The notes beneath the pieces were generated by a model. That model worked only from the letters and a program-made list of their open reading frames with translations. It ran no database searches and was not told where the DNA came from. Shown here piece by piece: positions 33,231-41,373 of a stretch of 64,000 nt of DNA (positions are counted from its first letter, which is position 1; every line of letters starts with the position of its first letter). Source of the stretch: Pseudomonas capeferrum. Lineage in GTDB: Bacteria; Pseudomonadota; Gammaproteobacteria; Pseudomonadales; Pseudomonadaceae. The translations under genes were made by a program, and so were the position numbers. Location of the stretch: positions 119,366 through 183,365 of the forward strand of contig NZ_JAAMQM010000014.1 of NCBI RefSeq assembly GCF_013523055.1. The letters are read 5' to 3'.

Positions 33231-34988
33231 ATGCCAAAATCCATTCGCGCCTTGCGCCTGGGGTCGATCGTCCTGCTGATCCTGCTTGGCACCGCGCTCA
33301 GCGCGGGCTGGGCCATGCACCAGGCCAAGCGGCAATCTATGGAAACCGATGCGCAGCGGGCCAGCCAGAAGTTGGGCTTGTATGCCAACTCGCTGCACAC
33401 CCTCATCGAACGTTACCGAGCCCTTCCCGCTGTACTGGCGTTGGACCCGCAGCTGATCGAGGCACTACGCAACCCTGTCACTCCTCGGGTGCAGGATGAT
33501 CTCAACCGCAAGCTCGAGCGCATCAATGACGCCGCCAGCTCCTCTACCCTGGAGCTGCTCGACCGCACCGGCCTGGCGATCGCTGCCAGCAACTGGCGCC
33601 AACCCACCAGCTACGTAGGCTCCAACTACGGCTTTCGGCCTTATTTCAAGCAGACCCGCAGCCTTGGCAGTGGACGCTTCTATGCAATCGGTGTCACCAG
33701 CGGCGTGCCGGGCTACTTCCTTTCCAGCGCGGTCAATGACGAGCAAGGGCGCTTTCTCGGCGCCATGGTGGTCAAGCTGGAATTTCCCGAGCTGGAGCGT
33801 GAATGGCGCCAGGGCAACGATACCCTGCTGATCAGCGACGCGCGCGGCATCATTTTCTTCGCCAACCAGAAGGGCTGGCGCTATCGCGAATTGCGTCCTT
33901 TGACCGACGCTGATCGCGCCGTGCTTGCCGAGACCCGCCAGTACGACAAACAGACGCTGACTCCCTTGCAGCATCGCACGCTCATCGAATTCGCCACCCA
34001 TAGTCGACTCAGTCGCGTGCAGGGACCCGGCGGTACGCTCGACTATCTTTGGGAGAGCCTGCCATTGGAGACCGAAGGATGGACGCTGCATCTGCTACGC
34101 AGGCCGCAGGTCGAAGACGACAGCCGCAATGCTGCCCTGGCTGCCGCGGCCCTGTGGCTGACCCTGGTGTTTGCCGCGCTGTTCGTCAGCCAACGCTTGC
34201 GCCTGGCACGTTTGCGCCAGCGCAGCCGCGTACAGTTGAAGCGCCTGGTCGAAGAGCGCACCCGTGAGTTGCGAACCGCGCAAGAAAGCCTGGTGCAGGC
34301 GGCCAAGCTGGCGGCGCTGGGGCAGATGTCGGCGGCCCTGGCTCACGAGATCAACCAGCCTCTGACCACCCAGCGTATGCAGATCGAAACCTTGCGCCTG
34401 TTGCTCGACAACGACCGCGTGGCCGAGGCTCGGCAGGCTCTGGAGCCTTTGGAGCAGATGCTCACGCGCATGGCGGCGCTGACCGGTCATCTCAAGACCT
34501 TCGCCCGCAATAGCCCAAGCGGCCTGCGCGAACGGCTCGACCTGGCCACGGTGGTCGAGCATGCATTACACCTGCTCGACACTAGAATCCGTAACGAAGG
34601 CATCAGCGTCGCTCTTTATCTGGCGCGTCCCGCGTGGGTACGTGGCGATGCGATCAGGCTGGAGCAGGTGTTGATCAACCTGCTGCACAATGCGCTCGAT
34701 GCCATGGCCGCGAAGTCCTACAAACGTCTGGAAATCCGTATCGAAAGTGACCAGGCGCAGTGGCGACTCAGCGTGCTGGACAGCGGTGGCGGAATCGCCG
34801 AAGACGTGTTGGCCAAGGTCTTCGACCCCTTCTTTACCACCAAGCCCGTGGGCGAAGGGCTGGGGCTGGGCCTGGCGATTTCCTACGGTATCGTCCATGA
34901 GGCGGGTGGCCAGCTGCAGGTCGAGAACCTGCCTGGCGGGGCCCGCTTTACCCTTACCTTGCCTCGCGATCTGGAGCCTGTATGTTGA
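33231..34988 (+). CDS. dctB: C4-dicarboxylate sensor kinase DctB
   Basis: The 585-residue membrane kinase has a first membrane segment (GSIVLLILLGTALSAGWAM) and a long periplasmic double-Cache sensor with the block GSNYGFRPYFKQTRSLGSGRFYA... near residue 125, characteristic of DctB. A second membrane segment lies near 305-320 with a coiled linker. His372 sits in AALAHEINQPL, followed by the N-box (LHNALDAM), DSGGGI and GLGLAIS. It should sense succinate, malate or fumarate. The frame is open back to 33108 inside bglX, and I chose 33231, just before the first helix. It overlaps dctD by 7 bases. Confidence 0.9.
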   Translation: MPKSIRALRLGSIVLLILLGTALSAGWAMHQAKRQSMETDAQRASQKLGLYANSLHTLIERYRALPAVLALDPQLIEALRNPVTPRVQDDLNRKLERINDAASSSTLELLDRTGLAIAASNWRQPTSYVGSNYGFRPYFKQTRSLGSGRFYAIGVTSGVPGYFLSSAVNDEQGRFLGAMVVKLEFPELEREWRQGNDTLLISDARGIIFFANQKGWRYRELRPLTDADRAVLAETRQYDKQTLTPLQHRTLIEFATHSRLSRVQGPGGTLDYLWESLPLETEGWTLHLLRRPQVEDDSRNAALAAAALWLTLVFAALFVSQRLRLARLRQRSRVQLKRLVEERTRELRTAQESLVQAAKLAALGQMSAALAHEINQPLTTQRMQIETLRLLLDNDRVAEARQALEPLEQMLTRMAALTGHLKTFARNSPSGLRERLDLATVVEHALHLLDTRIRNEGISVALYLARPAWVRGDAIRLEQVLINLLHNALDAMAAKSYKRLEIRIESDQAQWRLSVLDSGGGIAEDVLAKVFDPFFTTKPVGEGLGLGLAISYGIVHEAGGQLQVENLPGGARFTLTLPRDLEPVC

Positions 34989-36316
34989 ATTCGGTGATCG
35001 TCATCGATGATGAAGCCAGTATCCGCACGGCGATAGAGCAGTGGTTGAGCCTCTCGGGCTTCGACGTCCAGCTGTTCAGCCGCGCGGACGAATGCCTGGC
35101 GAAGCTGCCGAGGGATTTTCCCGGCGTGATCATCAGTGACGTGCGCATGCCCGGCATGGACGGCCTGCAGCTGCTCGGCCAGCTACAGGCAAGCGATCGA
35201 GAGCTGCCGGTGATCCTACTGACCGGCCATGGCGATGTGCCTATGGCCGTGGATGCCATGCGCCAAGGTGCCTACGATTTCCTGGAGAAGCCGTTCAGCC
35301 CGCGGAGCCTGCTCGACAGTCTGCGCCGAGCCCTGGAAAAACGTCGGCTGGTATTGGAGAACCGACGCCTGCACGAGCAGGCCGACCTCAAGGCGCGGCT
35401 GCAGGACACCTTGCTGGGGATGTCGCAAGGCCTGCAGCAGCTGCGGCGGCAGGTGATGGACCTGGCCAACCTGCCAGTCAATGTGCTCCTGCGTGGCGAG
35501 ACGGGCAGCGGCAAGGAGCGTGTGGCGCGCTGTCTGCACGATTTCGGCCCCCGCGCGGCCAAGCCCTTCGTCGCGCTCAACTGTGCCGCCATCCCCGAGT
35601 CGCTGTTCGAGGCCGAGCTGTTCGGGCATGAGAGCGGGGCCTTCACGGGCGCTCAAGGCAAACGCATCGGCAAGCTCGAATACGCCAACGGCGGCACGGT
35701 GTTTCTCGATGAAATCGAAAGCATGCCGCTGGCCCAGCAGGCCAAGCTGTTGCGGGTGATCCAAGAGCAGAAACTCGAAAGGCTCGGCGCCAACCAGAGC
35801 ATCAGCGTCGATCTGCGGATCATCGCCGCCACCAAGCCCGACCTGCTGGAGGAGGCCCGCGCCGGGCGCTTTCGCGAGGACCTCGCCTATCGCCTGAACG
35901 TGGCCGAGCTGCGTCTCTCGCCCTTGCGTGAGCGACGCGAGGACATCCCTCTCCTGTTCGAGCACTTCGCGCGTGCCGCGGCCGAACGCCTGGGGCGCGA
36001 GGTTGCGCCTCTGACCGGCGCGCAGCTGGCGCGGCTACTGGCCCATGACTGGCCTGGCAATGTCCGTGAACTGGCCAATGCCGCCGAACGCCATGCCCTG
36101 GGTCTCGATTCGCCAGGCATCGAGACGTCTCCCGCTGGGCAATCGCTGGTCGAGCAGATGGAGGCCTTCGAAGCCCAATGCCTGCGCACTGCCCTGCGCC
36201 AGCACCGCGGAGAGATCAAGGCCGTGATGGAAACCCTGCAACTGCCTCGTCGGACCTTGAACGAGAAGATGCAGCGGCATGGCTTGGCACGTGAAGATTT
36301 CACGGATCGCCAATAA
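34982..36316 (+). CDS. dctD: Sigma-54-dependent response regulator DctD
   Basis: The 444-residue protein has a receiver (Asp53 in IISDVRMPGMDG), a central AAA+ domain with Walker A GETGSGKE at about 172-179, the sigma-54 contact loop GAFTGAQ (GAFTGA consensus), Walker B GTVFLDEIE, and a C-terminal Fis-type helix-turn-helix (GEIKAVMETLQLPRRTLNEK). It is coupled to dctB. Directly downstream lie two symmetrical sites and a sigma-54 promoter in front of an MFS permease, which are its obvious targets. Confidence 0.94.
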   Translation: MLNSVIVIDDEASIRTAIEQWLSLSGFDVQLFSRADECLAKLPRDFPGVIISDVRMPGMDGLQLLGQLQASDRELPVILLTGHGDVPMAVDAMRQGAYDFLEKPFSPRSLLDSLRRALEKRRLVLENRRLHEQADLKARLQDTLLGMSQGLQQLRRQVMDLANLPVNVLLRGETGSGKERVARCLHDFGPRAAKPFVALNCAAIPESLFEAELFGHESGAFTGAQGKRIGKLEYANGGTVFLDEIESMPLAQQAKLLRVIQEQKLERLGANQSISVDLRIIAATKPDLLEEARAGRFREDLAYRLNVAELRLSPLRERREDIPLLFEHFARAAAERLGREVAPLTGAQLARLLAHDWPGNVRELANAAERHALGLDSPGIETSPAGQSLVEQMEAFEAQCLRTALRQHRGEIKAVMETLQLPRRTLNEKMQRHGLAREDFTDRQ

Positions 36317-36360
36317 GCGAGTATTCGCTCATCTTTATCCATAGATAGGCGGATTTCCGC
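36316..36360 (+). promoter_or_regulatory. Tandem DctD upstream-activator sites
   Basis: Two related inverted repeats lie 75-105 bases before the predicted start of transcription: AGCGAGTATTCGCT (36316-36329) and GCGGATTTCCGC (36349-36360). Their centres are 32 bases apart, about three helical turns, so dimers would bind the same face. They lie just after the dctD stop codon. Assignment to DctD is inferred from position and symmetry. Confidence 0.6.
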
Positions 36361-36402
36361 TTATTTCCAGAGCTTGACCTCTCTATTTAGGGCGTTTGCG
36401 GG

Positions 36403-36420
36403 TTGGCACATCTCCTGCAA
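36403..36420 (+). promoter_or_regulatory. Sigma-54 promoter of the MFS permease gene
   Basis: TTGGCACATCTCCTGCAA fits the sigma-54 consensus TGGCAC-N5-TTGCA in 10 of 11 fixed positions (C for the first T of TTGCA). Invariant GG at 36405-36406 and GC at 36417-36418 are correctly spaced. It lies 60 bases before the ATG of the permease and downstream of two DctD-like sites. Confidence 0.85.
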
Positions 36421-36479
36421 AAGCCCTGGCAAGCTGCGCTCTGGCGCGCTCCACAAAAACAACGAGAAGGTTACCTCCG

Positions 36480-37799
36480 ATGGATAACGCCACTTCCCTG
36501 CCTGCCGGGGCGGCCTCTGCGCCCGCCACCGGGAAAACGACCGCCAGCCGCCTGAAGTCGATCTTCAGTGGCTCGATCGGCAACATGGTCGAATGGTACG
36601 ACTGGTACGTCTACGCTGCATTTTCACTCTATTTCGCCAAGGCCTTCTTCCCGGCCGGCGACACCACCGCGCAATTGCTCAACACGGCCGCTATCTTCGC
36701 GGTGGGCTTCCTGATGCGTCCGATTGGTGGCTGGCTCATGGGCCTGTACGCCGACCGCAAGGGACGCAAGGCGGCACTGATGGCTTCGGTGCTGCTGATG
36801 TGCGCCGGCTCCCTGGTCATTGCCCTGACGCCGGGCTATGAGACCATCGGCGTTGCCGCGCCCATTCTGCTGGTGTTGGCGCGCCTGCTGCAGGGGCTGT
36901 CGGTCGGTGGCGAATACGGCACCTCGGCGACCTATCTCAGCGAGATGGCCAGCAAGGAACGTCGCGGGTTCTTCTCCAGCTTCCAGTATGTGACCCTGAT
37001 TTCCGGCCAGCTCATTGCCTTGGCGGTATTGATCGTTCTGCAGAACGTTCTTACCACCGAGCAGCTGTATAGCTGGGGCTGGCGCGTACCTTTCGTGATC
37101 GGGGCGCTGTGTGCCGTGGTCGCGCTGTACCTGCGTCGCGGCATGGAAGAGACCACTTCCTTCACCAAGAAGGAAAAGGCCAAGGAAAGCCTGATGCGCA
37201 CCCTGATGCGCCATCCGAAAGAGCTGATGACCGTTGTCGGCCTGACCATGGGCGGCACCCTGGCCTTCTACACCTACACCACCTACATGCAGAAGTATCT
37301 GGTCAACACCGTGGGCATGAGCATCACCGACTCGACCAGCATCTCGGCGGCCACGCTGTTCCTGTTCATGTGCTTGCAACCCGTGATCGGCGCCCTGTCC
37401 GACAAGATCGGTCGACGCCCGATCCTGATTGCCTTCGGCGTATTGGGAACCGTGTTCACCGTACCGATCCTCACCACTCTGCATACCATCGAAAGCTGGT
37501 GGGGTGCTTTCTTCCTGATCATGGCCGCGCTGATCATCGTCAGCGGTTACACCTCGATCAACGCCGTGGTAAAAGCCGAGCTCTTCCCCACCGAAATCCG
37601 CGCCTTGGGTGTCGGCCTGCCCTATGCATTGACCGTGTCGATCTTCGGCGGCACCGCCGAATATGTCGCGCTGTGGTTCAAGAGCGCGGGGATGGAGACA
37701 GGTTACTACTGGTACGTGACTGCCTGCATCGCCTGCTCGCTGCTGGTATACGTCACCATGAAGGACACGCGTACACACTCGCGCATCACTACCGACTGA
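36480..37799 (+). CDS. kgtP: MFS organic-acid:H+ symporter (KgtP-like)
   Basis: The 439-residue transporter has 12 predicted helices. It carries the metabolite:H+ symporter signatures GSIGNMVEWYDWYVYAAFSL near residue 21, GLYADRKGRKAAL in loop 2-3 and LQGLSVGGEYGTSATYLSE near residue 140. These belong to the KgtP/ProP/ShiA branch, which takes 2-oxoglutarate, dicarboxylates or related solutes. Control by DctBD and sigma-54 argues for a C4- or C5-dicarboxylate. I chose the ATG at 36480. The longer frame begins upstream of the sigma-54 promoter and would not be transcribed from it. It closely resembles pcaT in this window. Confidence 0.8.
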   Translation: MDNATSLPAGAASAPATGKTTASRLKSIFSGSIGNMVEWYDWYVYAAFSLYFAKAFFPAGDTTAQLLNTAAIFAVGFLMRPIGGWLMGLYADRKGRKAALMASVLLMCAGSLVIALTPGYETIGVAAPILLVLARLLQGLSVGGEYGTSATYLSEMASKERRGFFSSFQYVTLISGQLIALAVLIVLQNVLTTEQLYSWGWRVPFVIGALCAVVALYLRRGMEETTSFTKKEKAKESLMRTLMRHPKELMTVVGLTMGGTLAFYTYTTYMQKYLVNTVGMSITDSTSISAATLFLFMCLQPVIGALSDKIGRRPILIAFGVLGTVFTVPILTTLHTIESWWGAFFLIMAALIIVSGYTSINAVVKAELFPTEIRALGVGLPYALTVSIFGGTAEYVALWFKSAGMETGYYWYVTACIACSLLVYVTMKDTRTHSRITTD

Positions 37800-37819
37800 T
37801 CGGACTTCAGGAAAGTGCA

Positions 37820-37854
37820 GGAGGGGCGACCGCCAGGCGGTCGCCCCTTTTTCT
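37820..37854 (+). terminator. Rho-independent terminator of the MFS permease gene
   Basis: AGGGGCGACCGCC (37822-37834) pairs perfectly with GGCGGTCGCCCCT (37836-37848) with a tight loop, followed by TTTTTCTT. This is the strongest terminator in the window. Confidence 0.93.
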
Positions 37855-38144
37855 TGGGTGTGCGAAAGGCATGCAAGGGATAGAGCATCCGGGTCGTGAT
37901 CATCGCAACCCACGTAACCCGGCAGTAATCCAATTGCAGCACGCTGCCAGGGCAATGAACCCAGCTTGTGCAGTCTCGATCTGCTGCGTCAATCCCAGGT
38001 CCTGCCGAACTCCGAGAAAAGCTCTCGAGCAAATATATCTAAAAATACGATTTATATACCCGGATAATTGCGCTTTTTAATCGGATTTATCGGAGTAGCA
38101 TCTAGCCTATGCAAGCACTATTCACCTCCTCAGGAACCACGACC
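37855..38144 (+). other. AT-rich non-coding region upstream of the repeat mini-protein gene
   Basis: About 290 bases have no credible gene. The last 110 bases are markedly AT-rich (runs such as AAATATATCTAAAAATACG and TTTATATACCC), unlike the GC-rich surroundings. This suits a promoter region of the downstream mini-gene. No clear -35/-10 pair with 17-base spacing stood out. Confidence 0.5.
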
Positions 38145-38351
38145 ATGAAAAGCACAATCGCCCTCACCCTCGCCCTTTCGATAATCGCTACCGGCGCCCT
38201 CGCTGAAGATGGCTTCGATCGCACCAACGCTCACGCGCTTACCAGTACACCTACCCAGTCGGCTTATGCAGAAGACGGCTTCGATCGCACCAATGGCGCC
38301 CGCTTCGCCGAGGATGGCTTCGACCGCACTCAGGCTCACTCTATCGGCTGA
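38145..38351 (+). CDS. Secreted mini-protein with three AEDGFDRT repeats
   Basis: This 68-residue protein has a clear signal peptide (KSTIALTLALSIIATGALA), cleaved after Ala20. The mature 48 residues contain EDGFDRT at 21-27, 43-49 and 56-62, each preceded by Ala (AEDGFDRTN, AEDGFDRTN, AEDGFDRTQ). The repeat codons (38202-38228, 38268-38294, 38307-38333) differ only at synonymous positions within the shared eight residues. This argues for selection on the peptide rather than recent DNA duplication. The mature product is acidic with no Cys. A ribosome-binding AGGA is present. Function is unknown; a processed secreted peptide or periplasmic repeat protein are possibilities. Confidence 0.75.
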   Translation: MKSTIALTLALSIIATGALAEDGFDRTNAHALTSTPTQSAYAEDGFDRTNGARFAEDGFDRTQAHSIG

Positions 38352-38466
38352 TCACGTGTACAGGGCGAATCGGTCTGGCAACGACGCCAATCGTTTCCAC
38401 CGAGCTCGAGCCTTGGCACACTAGGCACCTTTCCCACTGTCGAGGAAGGCCATCCGGCCAGCGAAG

Positions 38467-39078
38467 ATGTATTACTACGAACCCGCGAAGGGCCACGGCC
38501 TGCCCCATGATCCCTTCAACGCCATCGTCGGGCCTCGGCCCATCGGCTGGATCTCTTCTCACGACAGGGAAGGCCGTCTCAACCTGGCGCCATACAGCTT
38601 CTTCAACGCCTTCAACTACATCCCGCCGATCATCGGCTTCTGCAGTGTTGGCCGTAAAGACAGCCTGAACAACATCGAGCAGACCGGCGAGTTCGTCTGG
38701 AATCTGGCTACTCGCCCCTTGGCCGAAGCGATGAACCAGAGCTGCGCCGCAGTGCCGGCCCAAGTGGATGAGTTCGAGTTGAGCGGCCTGACGCCGTCTC
38801 CCTCGCGCGTGATCGGCGTGCCGCGCGTAGGCGAGAGCCCGGTGTCGTTCGAATGCAAGGTGAGCGAGATCGTTCAGCTCAAGCGCGCCGACCAGGAACT
38901 GGTTCCGAGCTGGCTGATACTGGGCGAGGTAGTGGCCGTGCACATCGCCGAGCATCTGCTCAAGGACGGTATCTATGACACGGCCGCGGCAGAGCCCATC
39001 CTGCGTGGCGGCGGCCCGGCAGACTATTTCGAACTGGGAACCCTGTTCAAGATGGCGCGTCCCAAGGCGGACGGCTGA
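38467..39078 (+). CDS. Flavin-reductase-like FMN-binding protein
   Basis: This 203-residue protein has the split-barrel flavin-binding fold: GPRPIGWISSHDREGRLNLAP (FMN phosphate region) near residue 22, YSFFNAFNYIPPIIGF near 45, NIEQTGEFVWNLATRPLAEAM near 75 and later SFECKV and ILGEVVAVHI. It may reduce free flavin or bind FMN as part of an oxidoreductase. The partner is not encoded nearby. It follows the mini-protein gene by 115 bases and is convergent with a small gene of unknown role. Confidence 0.85.
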   Translation: MYYYEPAKGHGLPHDPFNAIVGPRPIGWISSHDREGRLNLAPYSFFNAFNYIPPIIGFCSVGRKDSLNNIEQTGEFVWNLATRPLAEAMNQSCAAVPAQVDEFELSGLTPSPSRVIGVPRVGESPVSFECKVSEIVQLKRADQELVPSWLILGEVVAVHIAEHLLKDGIYDTAAAEPILRGGGPADYFELGTLFKMARPKADG

Positions 39079-39309
39079 TCACCAGACCAGCTCACCCTCG
39101 TCGCCGATATCTTTCAGACGTTGCAACTCACCACTGGCGGCTTCATCGGCCGCCAGCGCGCTTGCGTAGACCTGCCCCTCCAGCACGGTGTGGAAGCGCG
39201 GCGCACCTGGAGCGCCCAGGGCTTTCACGGCCAAGGCGGCATTGTAGCCGCCCTCGACCGGGACCACGGCTGAAACTGCCTCGAAGCGGGGGAATTCTCT
39301 ACGTGCCAT
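39079..39309 (-). CDS. Conserved-looking hypothetical protein
   Basis: This 76-residue frame (ARREFPRFEAVSAVVPVEGGY, then NAALAVKALG through VYASALAADEAASGELQRL to GELVW) has good Pseudomonas codon use and a soluble composition. It abuts the flavin reductase gene end to end. I recognise no domain. The frame extends to 39342, but I chose the second ATG for typical spacing. Its upstream side faces the truncated AraC gene, with fewer than 100 bases for two promoters. Confidence 0.5.
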   Translation of the reverse strand: MARREFPRFEAVSAVVPVEGGYNAALAVKALGAPGAPRFHTVLEGQVYASALAADEAASGELQRLKDIGDEGELVW

Positions 39310-39347
39310 CGTTGATGCCAGCTGTCGGAAAAGGGCCGGCATTGTAA

Positions 39348-39872
39348 CCCGTCCTTACCCGCCAAACGTATGCAGATCGCGACCCGCAGCTGCTGGACGC
39401 GTTGCTGCGACTGACCCGCCTGCTGGATACGCCCAGGGACATCCCGGTATTGACGCCCTTGATTCGCAGAGAGATTCTTTATCGCCTGCTGCAAGGCCCC
39501 CAAGGCTATCGTCTGTACGAAATCACCTTGGCCAACAGCCAGACTCATCGCGTAAGTCAGGCCATTATCTGGCTCAACCAACATTTCAACCAGCCTCTGC
39601 GCATCGAGGATCTGGCCCGTGAAGTCCACCTCAGCACTTCATCCCTGCATCACCGATTCAAGGCCATGACCTCCATGAGCCCGCTGCAGTATCAGAAACA
39701 ACTGCGTCTGCAGGAGGTGCGTCGGCTGATGCTCAACGAAGGACTGGAGGCGGCGATGGCGGGCTACCGGGTCGGCTATGAAAGCCCCTCGCAGTTCAGC
39801 CGAGAATACAGCCGCCTGTACGGCGCCCCGCCGGTCCGAGACCTGGTGCGGCTACGGGAAACCGTGCTCTGA
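39348..39872 (+). pseudogene. AraC-family regulator, N-terminally truncated
   Basis: The frame is open from a stop at 39345. It begins in the middle of an AraC_N-type effector domain (DPQLLDALLRLTRLLDTPRD, then PLIRREILYRLLQGPQGYRL) and continues through a complete double helix-turn-helix (QPLRIEDLAREVHLSTSSLH, SPLQYQKQLRLQEVRRLM, AGYRVGYESPSQFSREYSRL). About 130 N-terminal residues normal for this subfamily (about 290-300 residues) are missing. No ATG starts the fragment; TTG at 39402 is the first alternative start. It may be a decayed gene or, if translated, a constitutive DNA-binding domain. Confidence 0.7.
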
Positions 39873-39974
39873 TCTTGCAAGCTGGACAGCTGAATTTCAT
39901 TACGCCAGGCAGGACGCCGCGGACTGGCCTAAGCTCTAGTGAACACCTCGATAAGAGGTTCGGAGGCAGGCATC

Positions 39975-40148
39975 ATGAATATAAGATCAAGAAAATGCGC
40001 CATCGTCTGTGGTCTGGCCGCAGTGGTCGGGCTCTACGCGACAGCGGCCTGGCGGGTCGAACTGTTGCGCAGCCAACCCAGCAGCGCTGCCATTTGCGCC
40101 TGGGCCCACTGTGTTCCGCACAGTGCGACCCTGAGTGCCGTCAGGTAG
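39975..40148 (+). CDS. Small single-pass membrane protein
   Basis: A 57-residue frame starts at ATG 39975 with a strong GGAGGCAGG before it. It contains one hydrophobic segment (CAIVCGLAAVVGLYATAAW) after basic residues, then a short polar tail with two Cys. There is no family recognition. It lies between the AraC fragment and the end of the oxaloacetate decarboxylase gene. It could be a small membrane regulator or a spurious frame. The good ribosome-binding site favours expression. Confidence 0.45.
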   Translation: MNIRSRKCAIVCGLAAVVGLYATAAWRVELLRSQPSSAAICAWAHCVPHSATLSAVR

Positions 40149-40165
40149 AGCGACCACCCGGTCGA

Positions 40166-41035
40166 TCACTCCTCGACGCTCATGAATTCCTTGGCCCAGC
40201 GGATGTAGTCCTCGGGTTGGGTGTAGGTGTGCGACAGTTCGGTAGCGCTGAGTCCCTCGGACTTGTTCTGCCGGCCACGCTGCTCGCGCAGGCAATCGTA
40301 GGTGGCCTTGATCGCTGCGAAGTAGGCGCCATGGCCGTCGACAGCGATTCGTGCGCCAAGGCTGGCCAGACGCGCGTCGTCATGCAGTTTGGGATTGCCA
40401 TAGGTCACCAGCATCAACGGCACCGTCAGGTGTTCGGCGATCCTTTCCAGTTGCTCGAAATCCTTGATTCCGACCATGCAGATGCCATCGGCGCCCGCAC
40501 GCTGGTAACTCTGAGTGCGCACGATGATTTCTTCGGTGGACAACACGCCCGCATGGGTCCGCGCAATGATCGACAGCGCCGAATCGACCCGCGCCTCGAG
40601 CGCCGCGCGTATCTTGCCGACACCCTCCTCGACGGAGATCAGGTCGGTGGACTTGCGCCCGAACTGTGCGGGCAACAGCGTATCTTCGATGGTAAGCGCT
40701 GCTACCCCTGCACGCTCCAGTTCGACCACCGTGCGCATGACGTTCAGAGCATTGCCATAGCCGTGGTCGGCATCGGCGATGACGGGTAATTGGGCGACGC
40801 GACCGATGCGAGTCGCCTGCTCGACGAACTCGCTGAGGGTGATCAAGGCGAAATCAGGGGCGGCAAGCACCTGCAACGAGGCTACCGAGCCGCCGAGGAT
40901 ACCCACTTCGAAGCCCAGGTCTGCCGCGATGCGCGCGGACATGGGGTCGAAGACGGAGGCGGTGTGATAGCACGAATCTGAAGCCAGAAGTTCGCGAAAG
41001 GCAATACGCAGATCGTGGTGGGAAGCCTTGGGCAT
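40166..41035 (-). CDS. Oxaloacetate decarboxylase, isocitrate-lyase/PEP-mutase superfamily
   Basis: The 289-residue protein belongs to the ICL/PEP-mutase fold. It has metal-binding acidic residues in VIADADHGYGNALNVMRTV near residue 85, IEDTLLPAQFG near 115, IIARTHAG near 160 and the AGADGICMVGI block. The length and these motifs match the P. aeruginosa oxaloacetate decarboxylase (PA4872 type) rather than 2-methylisocitrate lyase, which has a KKCGH catalytic loop that is absent here. It would convert oxaloacetate to pyruvate and CO2. I chose MPKASH (41035) as start because upstream residues are unlike the family. Confidence 0.85.
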   Translation of the reverse strand: MPKASHHDLRIAFRELLASDSCYHTASVFDPMSARIAADLGFEVGILGGSVASLQVLAAPDFALITLSEFVEQATRIGRVAQLPVIADADHGYGNALNVMRTVVELERAGVAALTIEDTLLPAQFGRKSTDLISVEEGVGKIRAALEARVDSALSIIARTHAGVLSTEEIIVRTQSYQRAGADGICMVGIKDFEQLERIAEHLTVPLMLVTYGNPKLHDDARLASLGARIAVDGHGAYFAAIKATYDCLREQRGRQNKSEGLSATELSHTYTQPEDYIRWAKEFMSVEE

Positions 41036-41176
41036 GATCACTCCGCAATAACAGTAGATTTGAACGGGCTGACTACCGACCCCTGAATCGGGTCTGCTTG
41101 CGCGCATCAAGTCATCGCCAACAGGCGCCATGCTCAATATGCAGGCAGAGGAATATTAGGTGTGGGAAACAGCGAC

Positions 41177-41227
41177 AAAAAATCCCGTGGCATACCAATG
41201 CACCATGCTAGTGCAAACCCCGGGATT
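41177..41227 (-). terminator. Terminator-like hairpin in the leader of the oxaloacetate decarboxylase gene
   Basis: On the minus strand AATCCCG (41227-41221) pairs with CGGGATT (41187-41181), followed by a T run (41182-41177). The loop can form an inner TGCAC/GTGCA stem. It lies about 140 bases before the start codon in the same direction as the gene, so it may be an attenuator or end a short RNA. No known riboswitch class is recognised. Confidence 0.5.
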
Positions 41228-41373
41228 ACGCCTCTGTGGCTTGAACACGATAACATGTTGCCCCTTGCGACAGGCCTGAACGCCTTATGCCGATGCTGCA
41301 TAGGTGATGCACGTTTTACATAGGAAGCTACCTAAACTCGCTACACTGCAGGCTTTCGACTGAAGGTATCGTT

